From contig JAALGY010000044.1 of assembly GCA_032358165.1 (NCBI GenBank), positions 186,001 to 250,000 of the forward strand: 64,000 bases of DNA, given 5' to 3'. The notes beneath the pieces are model-generated. The model worked only from the letters and a program-made list of their open reading frames with translations, ran no database searches and was not told where the DNA came from. The translations under genes were made by a program, and so were the position numbers. This document shows, piece after piece, positions 37,101 to 48,082 of this stretch; the stretch's first letter is position 1; the number at the start of each line of letters is the position of its first letter. Origin of the DNA: Diplosphaera chodatii (taxonomy: Eukaryota; Chlorophyta; Trebouxiophyceae; Prasiolales; Stichococcaceae).

Positions 37101-38448
37101 CTTATACCCCCACGTTTGCGCGACCCTGGCGCGGAGGAGGGCAGCTAACAGTCTCCTCAGCAGTCGCATTAGGCTTCGCAGCGCAGGTTGTGGGCTTCAT
37201 GGCACTGCGCAATCAGGCCGGCGTGTAGCGTGTACCTTGAGGCTCATGGGCAGCCGGATGGTGTTGAAGCCCAGGAGCTTGATGCGGCGGAGCACGGTGA
37301 CGAAGTCCAGCGTCAGGGAGCTAGGGCCCTGGTACAGGCCGTCCACGAAGGTGGCGCCCGTCTCGAAGCCGAACCAGTTAACGCCGTGCAGCTTGACCGG
37401 GTTGCTGCCGGAGCAGATGCGGATGCCTGCACACAAGAACCCAAACTAACGTCACCACCTGCTGCCCTATGAGTGGGCACCTTCAGTTCCGACTTTCAGT
37501 TCCGACAACTGCAGATGCAGAGTGGATGATGCTGGTTGGCAGGTGCCTGTGCCGTGCGCAGTCAAGCGTGGCGATGCACGGGCGTGGCAGCGTGAAAGCG
37601 CTTTGGCGCACCGTTGGAGCAGATGGTGAGCTGCGCCGGCAGCGGTGGGGCCGCTGCAACGCGAGCGTTGGGCGATGTGGACATGTCTTCGAACTGGGGG
37701 GCCGCCGACGCCGCCATGTTGGGCAGGTGGCCACCCGCGGCCACCGGCGGCAGCGGCATGGTGTACCTGACATCACCGAAGCCCACCTGCGTACACCACG
37801 TCTTGCGGTGAAGTACTACTGTGCACTCTGCCACCCACTGCATGCAGAGGGCGTCGCAACATGCCGCCGGTTTCCAGCACTGTAGGTTGAGGCGGTCAGC
37901 ATGCTACTGCCAGGCGCACTTCCTGAGGAGGTTATGGCGATGCATACGACCACCATAGACTCAGACGGTGCAAAACATGATGATCAGAGTCGGCCCTTGA
38001 AGTCGCCAACGGCAGGAGGCAACCCCCCGAGAAAATGTGCGGAGGCGCACGTGGGGCTTGTCAAGCCAACAGCTATGGCGGGGACGCGGGGCGTCTGGAA
38101 CGCAAAGCAGCACGTCGGCGGGCGCCAACCGGGCAACCAAGCCGTGAGAACAGTGCTGCGCTCATGCTACCCAAGCGTGCACGAGCCCTGGGGGCCCGTG
38201 CGAATACATCGCGGCGTGGTGAAGTAAAACCGAGCAGGTGCAGTCGGGCCGGGGCGCACCGTCTGCTGGTGCGCGTTCGACAGGTTGCTCGCAACCATCT
38301 GTAGGAGCTCTCGGCTCAGGCCTCCCGTCTCCTGCTGGGTCCAGTCGGCCGCTGCCAGCAGGTCGACAACCGACGCCGAGCTGGGCACAACGGCCGCCAG
38401 CACCAACAGCGCCGCGACGGCGGCCGCACACCCAGTGAACCCCGCCAT
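33104..38448 (-). CDS. secreted GH5 cellulase (endo-beta-glucanase) with serial Cys-rich C-terminal modules
   Basis: This is a glycoside hydrolase family 5 retaining endoglucanase. The ATG at 38448 starts a signal peptide (MAGFTGCAAAVAALLVLAAV). A leader domain (VGFGDVRYTMPLPPV) is followed by the GH5 barrel: IRICSGSNPVKLHGVNWFGF with LLGFNTIRLPMS (37240-37430), DRPRDYSVNCPYGGQNAV, VLARNGFIVVI, RRRVIFDILNEPDSA (acid/base Glu in NEP, about 36200), LYAIEGLGQGSLGTNWG, KVIMMPHVYTPSIS, KFPVVLGEFGSRM (nucleophile Glu, about 35180), GWIWWAWNANSGDTGG and WQKISYLGKIGLRPW. The last barrel exon splices in phase (TG^G TAC) to YTKFCGSSCFSALPTSN. A run of small exons then encodes Cys-rich modules: YSCVAATCCPKAYSCG, KCCPTGQPCVGGTCCP, KCCKAGQSCYRGRC, a longer CNGRTCCGATKSCGYG block, and YCCTGKQKCSAGKCIGKP-stop (33104-33106). 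About 18 exons. It is probably secreted for wall remodelling. Confidence 0.85.
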
Positions 38449-39286
38449 ATTGCCGATAGGTCCTGTTGTATGAGCAAGCGCGTGGCCTCAGCAGCCGGAT
38501 CGGAGAGTATGCTGTGGGTTTTTGACTGGAATCAGTGGCATGCAACGACCGGAGCTGGCGGCCACCGCGGAATGCGCCGCAGCGAGTGCATGGTGACACA
38601 TGCAGGGCGTAATGTAACAGCGTTGCGACACCGCAGCACCGATGGCGCCGTTGCAGGGGCGACACCGTGCGCCGGACAGACTGACCCAGGTTTGTGTCGG
38701 AGGTTTCGGCCCGCCGATGCGGCCCCTCAGCTTGCCCTGAGGGCTGCCCAGGTCGCAGCCCACACGGAGGCGCTTTGGATGCAAGAGCTGTGGCTGGAGC
38801 GCGGTACGGCGCGCGTCGTCAGCTGTGCGCGTCGTTACGCAAGCGGCCGGACGGCCTTGGGAACGGACGAGGGTGATGGATGTAGGCACGTAGCACAGCC
38901 GACCGCGGCGCTTGAGGACGTTGTAACAGTGCTGCGATGGGATGTGGCGATCGGCGCGGAGTGTGAGCAGTAGCTGCTACAACAGTTGCGCAGCACAGCT
39001 GGCGGTTGTCGTGTCGTGGCAAATTAGTAACGTTTGTAGCTTCAAGGATGTGGTTGTATGAGAGGTGATGTATTGCCCATCGACGTCGCCCACTTCCGTA
39101 GGCTGACTGACAGCGCGTTCCCGAGGGAGGCCTGCTGGGGGAGTGCAAGGCGCCTGACAACGTGTTTCAGTTCAACACAGGCATTCAACTTGATTCGATT
39201 CAGTGATACTGCGCCGGCACACTGCCAGCTGCACAGACTACCCTGCCACTTCGGCCACTCAGCGCCATCTGCCATCCGTGACCCGC
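38449..39286. promoter_or_regulatory. spacer upstream of the GH5 gene
   Basis: About 0.84 kb between the GH5 start and the stop of the next minus-strand gene. It should contain the GH5 promoter. Open frames on both strands here (for example 38470-38973) lack any family or splice support. Nothing else is recognised. Confidence 0.4.
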
Positions 39287-41470
39287 CTATCCTGCTTTAT
39301 CGCCCGCCGTCTGCAGCTCCGAGCTGTCGAGCATGCTCTCGAGCAGCTGGATGCAGGCGCCCACCTGATCCAAGCACATGCAGATACTAAGGGGCATCCC
39401 ATAGCAGCATGATAACGCTACTGCACGGGAGCGCTGGTCACACCTTTCGCTACAGTGACATCCTGCAGACGTACCGTCTCGCCACGTTGCATTGCCTCTG
39501 CAAGTGCATCGTGGGCCTTCTCATGGGTACGCAGCAGGGCAACGGCATTGAGCACCGCCCACCGCACCTGCAGGCAAACATGGCCCAGCGTGCAAGCATG
39601 AACAGCTACCTGCGGCTCCCGCGCCTATGCAACAGCTGCTGTGGAACAGGAGGCCTGTGCATCAGACCGTCACCAAGTGGGGACCCACCTCGCCATCAGC
39701 CTTCTTCTGAGAGAACTGCAGCCCTCGGAGCAGGCCATCCAGCTGTGCAACATCACCAACGCCGCCCTCTGCCTTCCCAAACCTGCGACAGTTCCTGCCT
39801 TCAGTAAGAGATGGCTGCACACAGCGTTGCCTGGCAGTCTTGCGGACAGTCAGCACAGCCTTGTTGTACGGTACGATGGCTGATGACCTTCTGGTCTGAC
39901 CACTTGTACTTCGAGTCCGACTGCACTGCAGGGTGGCTGTGCACACTCTGAAAGTACATTCGACATGGATTACATCTGCGCTGCACGACTGACCGACCTC
40001 AAGTACTCTGTCGCGACGCCCGCGAGGGCGATGCAGGAGAAGTTGTCCAGGCTGCTGCTGCTCAGCCGCCCGCTGTTGACCTCCGTCTGAAATTCGCCAT
40101 CGCAAAACTGCGTGCCCGCCTGGACATTCAGCGCCCGGAACCTGCAGGGATGCAATGCAGAGGCCTGTGGCGATCAGTTGGCGTGCAGGACGGGACAGCC
40201 GTCAGCAGATCAACATGCAAAGTTGCGAGCGCTGCTTGCCTCTGGAATGCACTCCATGCTGACAGGGTATAGTCCTTTGGCGGTAGGCCGACGAGGTAGG
40301 CGACCAGGAAGTGACCTGCGCACCGCAAAGTCAACTTTGCATCTTGCAGTGTAACACAGCTGAGAGGAAGCAAGCCAGACTGGAGGAGACAGTACACTTG
40401 CCGGCTCACCAGCCTCATGTAGTGCAACTCTGCGGCTGTAGTCCCTGTTGATGACCCGCGCTGCGCTGTCAAGGGCCAGGTTCTGCACCCCGCCACCGTT
40501 GGCGATCTGCACAGAGCAACAGGGCTGGCATTGTCGCGGCCGCATTGCCCAGTGCACCTCCACATCACGCTCACTGAGCAGTGCAACGCACACAAGAAGG
40601 GCTGCCCAGATGACCCTCTCGGTGCACCCCGCCGGCACCTGGTCCGCGAAGTAGGTGAACACCACAGCCACAAGCAGGCCGCCCAGCTGCTCGCCGCTAA
40701 CCCCCAGACCAAAGTACAGGGTTGCGACGCCTGCTAGCACACTGCCCTGCACGTGAACACACATGCACATCTGCCCCCGCATGGTGCTCGTACACGCCTC
40801 AGACAAGACAGTGATGCCGCAGGTAAGGTTTGACGTCATCCCACAGCACTTGCCTGCAGCACCGTGCGCACGCCGTTCAGCGTGTCATCTGTGGGTGACA
40901 GCAGAGCTGTTGGCTCCACCTTGTTCAGTCGCATCTCCTCCAGTGTGTAGATGCGCTTCGGCACCTGCGCAATACTTGCATCCTCAGAAAGCGGAACTGC
41001 CCCAGGTCATGCGCACAACATCAGCCTGGCTGCTCTGCCTGGCGCCATGCGATCGCTTTGGCTCACCTGCCGTCCGCCACCAAAGCCACGCAGCTCGCCA
41101 GCTTCGCGAAGCTGCCGCATCAGACTCAGGCCATCCTTCTCTGATTTGCTCTGCATGTTGCATGCATCGACGTCTGGAAGCACAGCATTGCTACTGATTA
41201 AATGCCTGTGCATATCACTGGTTTGCCAGATTTGTTCATGCGGCACCGCACCATAGCCTGATCGATCTGCACAGCAAGCTCCGCAGCCTGCACGTGTCAC
41301 ATAGCATGTTGACTGATCAGCTTTAGGCTGCAAGCTTTCTCACGGGGCAGACACAATCCACCGCCAGACACCTGCGCATGACAGGTACAGCACCTGCACA
41401 GCTGTACGCCTGTGCTGGTGTTGGCATGGAGCGCTAGATCTCCTGCAGGGAGGTGATGCACCGAACACAT
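39287..41470 (-). CDS. VIR3-like M41-type metalloprotease homologue without AAA domain, plastid membrane
   Basis: Plant relatives (VIR3 and a paralogue) are plastid proteins distantly related to the FtsH M41 peptidase. In order: KSEKDGLSLMRQLREAGELR, VPKRIYTLEEMRLNKVEPTA, LLSPTDDTLNGVRTVLQ, hydrophobic helices LAGVATLYFGLGVSGEQLGG and LLVAVVFTYFADQ, ERVIWAALLVCVAL, VINRDYSRRVALHEAG spliced to HFLVAYLVGLPPKDYTLSAW, RALNVQAGTQFCDGEFQTEV, SSSSLDNFSCIALAGVATEY, AQLDGLLRGLQFSQKKADGE, VRWAVLNAVALLRTHEKAHD, and the end QLLESMLDSSELQTAGDKAG (TAG 39287-39289). The zinc motif HEAGH is rebuilt exactly across an intron (G^GT CAC). The start is inferred: exon 41372-41470 is 33 codons from an ATG and joins in phase 0 to the next exon. 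Its leader is short for a transit peptide. Confidence 0.82.
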
Positions 41471-41808
41471 GTCTGCCGGCAACAGAGCGCTGCAGATTGC
41501 CCGCCTGCATGCCACTGGCCAGTTTCTTCCCGATCGAGGGTGTTCTATGATCCCTATGAGGTGGTGAGCAAACTCAAAACAGCTCAAGCATGAATGGAAG
41601 CGATCTGTTAAACTTTCCGACTGCAGCAGTGCAAATGCAGCATGTGCACCTGCTCCCCAGGTTCAAGATCTGCATTGCCACGCTGGCAGGGCTGTGGCTG
41701 AAGCTGCATGCTTGTGTTAAGAACGGTTTGCATGTGCACACTGTGTCTGTATCGTCACGCATGATAGCAATTGTATCGGTGTTTTATGCATATGTCGCTT
41801 GCACTTAC
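41471..41808. promoter_or_regulatory. divergent promoter region, VIR3-like / rhodanese
   Basis: 338 bp separate the two inferred starts, both of plastid proteins. No element is recognised. The gap length depends on the inferred first exon of the VIR3-like gene. Confidence 0.4.
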
Positions 41809-43054
41809 ATGAGCCCTTTCGGTTGTGTGCCCACCTCACGACGGATTCCTTATTGGTCCCCACGCTCGCCATCTGCCGGCCATCCTGCGGTGCCAGTAGC
41901 TGCAGGAGTAGCCAACTGCAACCGCAGAACCCTGCCAAGGCCAAGCAAATTCGGCCGCAGAGCGGTGGGCGTGGCCATGGCGGCGTCAGACAGCGCAGCA
42001 GGTCGTGCAGCCATCGAGGAGGCGTTCGAGAGCTACAGGAAAAGCTTCCCCGACGTGCAGGACATCTCCGCAGCCGAACTCAACACGCTGCAGAAGGATC
42101 CCTCAGCGCACATGGTGCTGCTGGACATCCGCACCCCGGAAGAGCAGCAGGTGCCAGCCACCCACTCCGTGTGATGATCGTCTGTGTTGACGCATCGCGG
42201 TCTCGTGTGCATGCAGTATGTGATGGAAGATGCAAAAGCAGCGCTCGATTGGAGGAGCAGCAACGCCCTGTTGACGAATTGATAGCTGCGCAGGTTTCAA
42301 TGCTGCCAGGTGCAGTGTCGCAGCAGGATTTTGAGCGTGATCTTGCCAATCAGGACAAGGAAAAGCTGACAATTACCTACTGGTAGGCTCTTCTTGCACG
42401 CTGTGCGAGAATGACACTGTTAAACTTACAATTGCCGGCTCCAAGATCCATGTCCTGCGCGTTTCAGCTGCCTCTGCATGCTGGACTGCCATGCAGCACC
42501 AGCCATGTGATACAGGCATAAAGCAGGTATGCGATGGGACTGTGTGCAGCACGGCGGGCCTGCGATCTGGCAAGTACGCTGCCAAGCTGCAGCGGGAGGG
42601 CTTCAAGGACGTCCGGAACCTGCATGGCAGCCTTGTGTGCTGGGTGCACAGTTTCTTCGAGACCCTTCTCCTAGTGCAAAGCATGCTTTGCACCAGCATG
42701 CCCCGGTCCAGCTATCGATTGACCGTACCAGACTGCTGCATGGACAGTGTCTGCAAACTTGGGATCAACATCGGTGGAATGGTGTTTGCAGGCGCATGAG
42801 GGGCTGCCAATGATTGGGCCGGACGGGCAGCAGGTGAAGCGCTTTCATGCGTATGGCCTGCAGTGGGCCGACATGGCCAAGGGCTCGGGCTACGAGACGG
42901 TGGTCCACAAACAGCCGCTGCTCAGGTGAGGTCCGCTATGAGTCCTTCAGGGGCTGTACTTGCAGTGTGGCTGATGAGCAGCGTGCCAACCACCTCTCAC
43001 TGCCACTGCAGGGGTGTTGTCGACACTGTGAAAAGCATGTGGCCATTTTCATAA
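41809..43054 (+). CDS. plastid single-domain rhodanese (sulfurtransferase-like)
   Basis: Rhodanese-fold proteins carry a catalytic Cys that accepts persulfide sulfur. Five exons close in frame to 233 residues: 41809-42150, 42294-42382, 42550-42643, 42792-42925, 43012-43054. The first exon gives a Ser/Arg/Pro-rich transit-like leader (MSPFGCVPTSRRIPYW) and then SFPDVQDISAAELNTL and VLLDIRTPEEQQ. Next come AVSQQDFERDLANQDKEK and the strand TITYC. The active-site loop is C-TAGLRSG, with the catalytic Cys codon split TG^C by an intron. Then KYAAKLQREGFKDVRNLHG and HAYGLQWADMAKGSGYETVV, and the end RGVVDTVKSMWPFS (TAA). The loop CTAGLRSG fits the active-rhodanese pattern C-x-x-G-x-R. If the last intron were retained, the protein would stop 14 residues earlier. 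Confidence 0.88.
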
Positions 43055-43312
43055 GGAACCAAGATCTTCCGGAGTTTTGTCGGAACACGAAGTCGATGGG
43101 CACAACCTGCTACACCCTACACGATGTATGTATGGTGCTAATGGAGCGAGTAGTACTTCAGGGCTGGCCGATAGGTGTGCCCGTAAACATGGAGCCAGTC
43201 GTGCGTAATCTCAGCCAGCCACTGTGGATGAGCCAGTCTATTGCAAGGCTATGATCGGGCACTTTGCAGCCCAGCACGCGCCCAGCAGCCGCGACACTCA
43301 TCGCGTGTCATC

Positions 43313-46300
43313 ATGGCGTCCATGACGTTCGCTCCCCGTGCATCTGCTGGCGTCGTCCGGGGCTCAGCCCGGCCCACCGCCTCGCGGCACACGCCCACAG
43401 CCCGCCTGGCAGCCTTCAATGGCATGGTGTCGGACCGCGTGGCGTGCATCCACGGCAACGGCATGTTCCAGGTACGGGATCAGGACTGTCAGTAACAACC
43501 ATCAGCAGCCCAGGGCCTGTTGGGAAGTGCTGCACATGAGAGTTGTCAAGAAGGTGATACCAGCCACAGGCAAAGATGCCAGTGCAAGAGGTATTTGTTG
43601 CATGTGGCTCACAGCACGCTTATGAATGTGATTGCTGTATGCATAAGTGGCTGATCAGCTCCGGTACAGCAGCGTGCTGTCTCTTTACCACGATGGCTGC
43701 TGTGTAGATCTGAAACAGCTTGTCATGCATGAGATGTATATGTGCTTGTTACTGGTTTGTCCAAGCGTCACTGCTGATAGTGTTCCTGCAAATGGTGGAT
43801 GGGAGACGTAAGCCACGCACACAGTGCAGCAGATCGGCACCCATGCATGTTGAGCGTGCTGTGCAGACCAAGCGGGCATGGCTGACCGACCCTGAAGCTG
43901 TGCTTTATTGCCACTGCAGACGGCAGCGGCCAAGGGCCTGCGGATGTCCACGCGCCAGGCGCTGCGGGTGTCCCGCAACGCCGCCCGCCAGGTCACCAAG
44001 GCGGAGGGCAAGCTGTCCGTGAGCGACCTGGACAAGTCCGACCTAGAGGGCAAGCGGGTGAGTGCAGGAGGGTTGTACAGCAGCATGTTGTGCTGCATGC
44101 ATGTGACTCGCGAATGTCTCACAGCAAGTTGCAAGCTCCTCACTTGAGCCTTGGCTTCCCATGCATCGACAGCATGCATGGTGCGGCAGGCATGGTCCGA
44201 ATGAAGCCGGATGCCGTCAGGGCAGCCTGAGCAGCTGCCGGTGCGCTGCAGGTGCTGGTGCGCGCGGACCTGAACGTGCCGCTGGACAAGAACCAGAAGA
44301 TCACGGACGACACGCGCATCCGCGCCGCCATCCCCACCCTGAAGTACCTGACAGAGAACGGCGCCCGCGTCCTGCTCACGTCCCACCTGGTGAGCCTTGC
44401 TTCTATCGCACGTGATGGGAACATACTCAACATAGCAAGCGCTGCAACGCACGGTCGGTAACATTGCAGCAAGTAGCTGTCGCAGCATGCCAAATGCTGT
44501 TCTAGAGTGCATCCCAAGTCACAGCCGTGGTGTGTATAGTTGTGCCTTGCTGGTGCGAAGCGGGAAGCCATTGCGTGGATCAGTGCCTCATATCAGTTTG
44601 GCCGACCTGCTGCATACAGTATAGCCAGGACAAGTCCACAGCGTCTCACTGGTATGTACCCTGGCTCGCACTACAGGGCCGCCCGAAGGACGGGCCGGAG
44701 GACAAGTTCCGGCTGACGCCGGTGGTGCCACGGCTGTCCGAGCTGCTGGGCACCAACGTGGAGAAGGTGGACGACTGCATCGGCCCCAAGGTCGAGGAGG
44801 CCGTCGGCAAGCTGCAGAACGGGCAGGTGGGGCGCCGCACAACACCCTGGCACCGTCCACCCCTGGGATAAGGCCACTGCGGGCTACACCACACACTGCT
44901 AATCATAGTCCTTGCAGCAGGCTGGCGGTGGCACTGTGTGGGCACTGGCCAGGATTGGGGCACGGTGCCAGGTGTCAAGTGCCAAGTGTCGAGCTGGGGC
45001 TGCCAGGGTGTAGGTGTGCATTTTCCCTTCGCTGCACACTGGGTAAGATGTTGACGACAACAAAATGAACAACGCCTGCAGGTGCTGGTGCTGGAGAACG
45101 TGCGCTTCTACAAGGAGGAGACGAAGAACGATGTGGAGTTCGCGAAGAAGCTGGCCGCCAACGCGGACCTGTTTGTGAACGACGCCTTCGGCACTGCGCA
45201 CCGCGCGCACGCCTCCACCGAGGGCGTCACCCGCTACCTGCGCCCCTCCGCCGGTGAAATCCCCACTCCACACCCCACCACTGGCAGCGCCTGTTGGTCC
45301 TGCCTGCGCACTTCCTCCAGCTGCGCAGCCAGCACAGAACGTCCGGCCCCCCGAACGGTGGGCTTGCCACCCTCGTCCCCTGGCCCACCTGCAGGGCCGG
45401 CCTTGGCGCCAATCACTCCATGTGCACGCATCTGTCGCCACCAGCATCCCGGAAACCCCTGCAGCTCGGCAGTCTGAGCGCGATGGGCAGCATCCAGTCC
45501 CGTCTCAAATGCTGTTCACACCTGCCTGCAGCGGGCCTGCTGCTGCAGAAGGAGCTGGACTACTTGGATGGCGCGGTGTCTAACCCCAAGCGCCCCTTCG
45601 TCGCCATCGTCGGTGGCTCCAAGGTAGGCTAGCAGATGCTCTGGGCGTTGCAGCTGCCAAAGGAGCAGGCTCACAGTGGATACAGGAACGCCACATGCAG
45701 GCAGGGCGCTGAGTCTGCTGTGCGGCGGCTGCAGGTGTCGTCAAAGATTGACGTCATCAAGACGCTGCTGGAGAAGGCCGACAAGGTCATCATCGTGGGC
45801 GGCATGGTGTTCACCTTCGACAAGGCGCTCGGCCGCAAGGTGAGGCACCATGCAGCACTCCCTCCCGAGAATATGTCCCTGGCGACTAGTTTCGCAGCTC
45901 ACGTCCAGCTAGTCCACAGTAGCATCGGCTTTGCAGTCTCTGGGCGAGCGGGCAGAGTGACGGCAGCCTCACTGAGCTGCCGCATGGTGCACATGGTGCA
46001 GCGTCGGCAACCGCCAACCGCCAGGAGTCAGCACAGTCAGTGTGCTGGCTCAGCTCAAGAAGCCATTGTCAAGCCGGGCCGCAAATTGCAGGTGGGCTCC
46101 TCGCTGGTGGAGGACGACAAGGTGGAGCTGGCGGACGGGCTGATGAAGGAGGCGGGCGGCAAGATCATCCTGCCGTCCGACGTCATCATCGCCGACAAGT
46201 TTGCGGAGGACGCAAAGACGGACACCGTGCAGAGCGGCGACGTGCCGGACGGCTGGATGGTGCGCCTGTCTCCAATGCAAATTGCAATCCTGCCCGTCAA

Positions 46301-47471
46301 CAGGCTATGACAACACTCGTCTGAGGTGCATGTCGTAGTGATGCTCTAAGCCTGTGCGGTGGCCTCTGGGTGCGCATTAGCATACATCTGCTTCTTTCCA
46401 AGGCAGTGCCACAGGCTGAACACTGGTGCTGACTTGACGGCTTCCTGCGGTGCAGGGTCTGGACATCGGCCCCGACAGCGTGAAGCTCATCCAGGACACG
46501 CTGGCAGACGCGCAGACCGTGCTGTGGAACGGTGCGCACCCTGCCGCGGCCAAGCGCAGAGCTGCACAGCCGACGCCCCAGCTGCTGCTGCCACCTGCTA
46601 CCCTCGTGCTGGGCGTCACACCCGACAGTGCTTCAGCTGTTGACGCACATTCCGACTCCTTGTCCCTGGCTCAACCCTGCAGGCCCCGCGGGCGTGTTCG
46701 AGATGGAGGCCTTCTCGAAGGGCACCTTCGCGATCGCCAAGACGCTGGCGGAGATCACCAAGAAGGTGCGACATATTGCTCAACGCCTGGCCCGGGCGCA
46801 ACCCTGTTCGAAGTGCCGCTCACATTGCGGTTGTCCCCTCACCACCCCTCGACTCCCAAGCGAGCAGCGCTCTGCTCAGAGCAGCCATGGTGCGGTCATG
46901 TCGGCCAGCCAAGATCGCATCATCAGGTGTGTTGTGGTGCTGTGGCAGGGTGCGATCACTATCGTGGGCGGCGGCGACTCCGTGGCAGCTGTCGAGCAGG
47001 CCGGCCTCGGCGACCAGGTGGGTGAAGCTGTAACCTGCCGTCCAACTCGCAAAACCGTACCAGCGTGGGACAAGGCCTCGCCGCTGTGGCTAACATGCAA
47101 AGCGTGCGACGGTGCCACATGGCATTCAGGGTATGCTTGTGGTGGCATTGCATTTCGCCTGCTGCTGCTACAAACCGCTCCAACGCCCTGCAACATTTCA
47201 CGCCACTCAGCCCTGGGTCCATGTTGCGTGCAGATTTCGCACATCAGCACCGGTGGCGGCGCCTCCCTGGTGCGCTTTGGACTGCTGCCATGTGTCACCC
47301 TGGAGTTTAGCATGCATCACGGGAGGAATCTGCATGGCAGTCAAATGATGCATTTGACATTTCACAAGCCACCGGCATTCTCCACCAACACCTTCGGCCC
47401 TGCAGGAGCTCATCGAGGGCAAGACGCTTCCCGGTGTGGCAGCACTGGACAACCAGCCCGTCCATGCATGA
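43313..47471 (+). CDS. PGK1: phosphoglycerate kinase, chloroplast
   Basis: PGK interconverts 3-phosphoglycerate and 1,3-bisphosphoglycerate in the Calvin cycle and glycolysis. Thirteen exons join without a frame break to 483 residues: 43313-43471, 43920-44057, 44252-44389, 44677-44826, 45082-45253, 45532-45623, 45735-45839, 46092-46259, 46456-46531, 46683-46765, 46949-47017, 47234-47269, 47406-47471. Motifs: a transit leader [18 protein letters not shown], the PGK signature [109 protein letters not shown], and the nucleotide loop [16 protein letters not shown]. All catalytic and hinge elements are intact. The region before VLVRADL is longer than in cytosolic PGK, as expected for a plastid precursor. 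The second exon supplies basic leader sequence. Confidence 0.97.
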
Positions 47472-48082
47472 GCAGCTGCGCAGTGAGAGGTGGGATGCGG
47501 ACCTTCGGCCACCGGCAGCAGCGCCACAGCCGCATGCAGCACACGCGTCAGCGGGCACCAGCCACTGCTATTACGGCAGGAGCCGACTTGCGGCTGCCGC
47601 CTATAGTTTCCAGCGCTGGTTGGGGCTGCTGCCAGCAGCTGCATCCACTTAAGCGCTGTTCCTGTTGACAGTGGTCTACCTGTGTTTGAGTCATCCACGG
47701 CACTTGCGTGCAGCATGGTGGGGATGCATTTTGGCAGTGCAGCAGCGACATTTCGCTGAACGTGTCCAGGGTTTGTTACCAGGCAGGTTCAGGATGCATG
47801 TGGACAAGCTGGTTTCGACACTGACGTCCGTATTTCTTTGACCAATAAGGGATATGCCACTCTATCATCATACAAAGCACCCACACTGCAGTACCGGTAT
47901 ACATGCTGCGCCGTCTCTGGCGTCATTCATAGGAAGTTCCCAGCAACAGTCGTTCATCCCACTACAGAACCATCCTGCGACGGTGCTTTCTTACAACAAA
48001 CCAAGGGGTGCATTGCAACTGAATGTGCCAGCCGTCCAGAATACTTTGCCCTCAAGCACCATGCTGCCACTGGCAGCTATTG
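47472..48082. other. convergent intergenic region
   Basis: About 0.6 kb between the PGK stop and the stop of the membrane-protein gene on the other strand. Presumed 3' UTRs; nothing else seen. Confidence 0.45.

Noticed and set aside
46532..47668. 378-residue plus-strand frame inside PGK
   Set aside because: It crosses PGK exons and introns in a different frame, and the PGK exon series fully explains the region.
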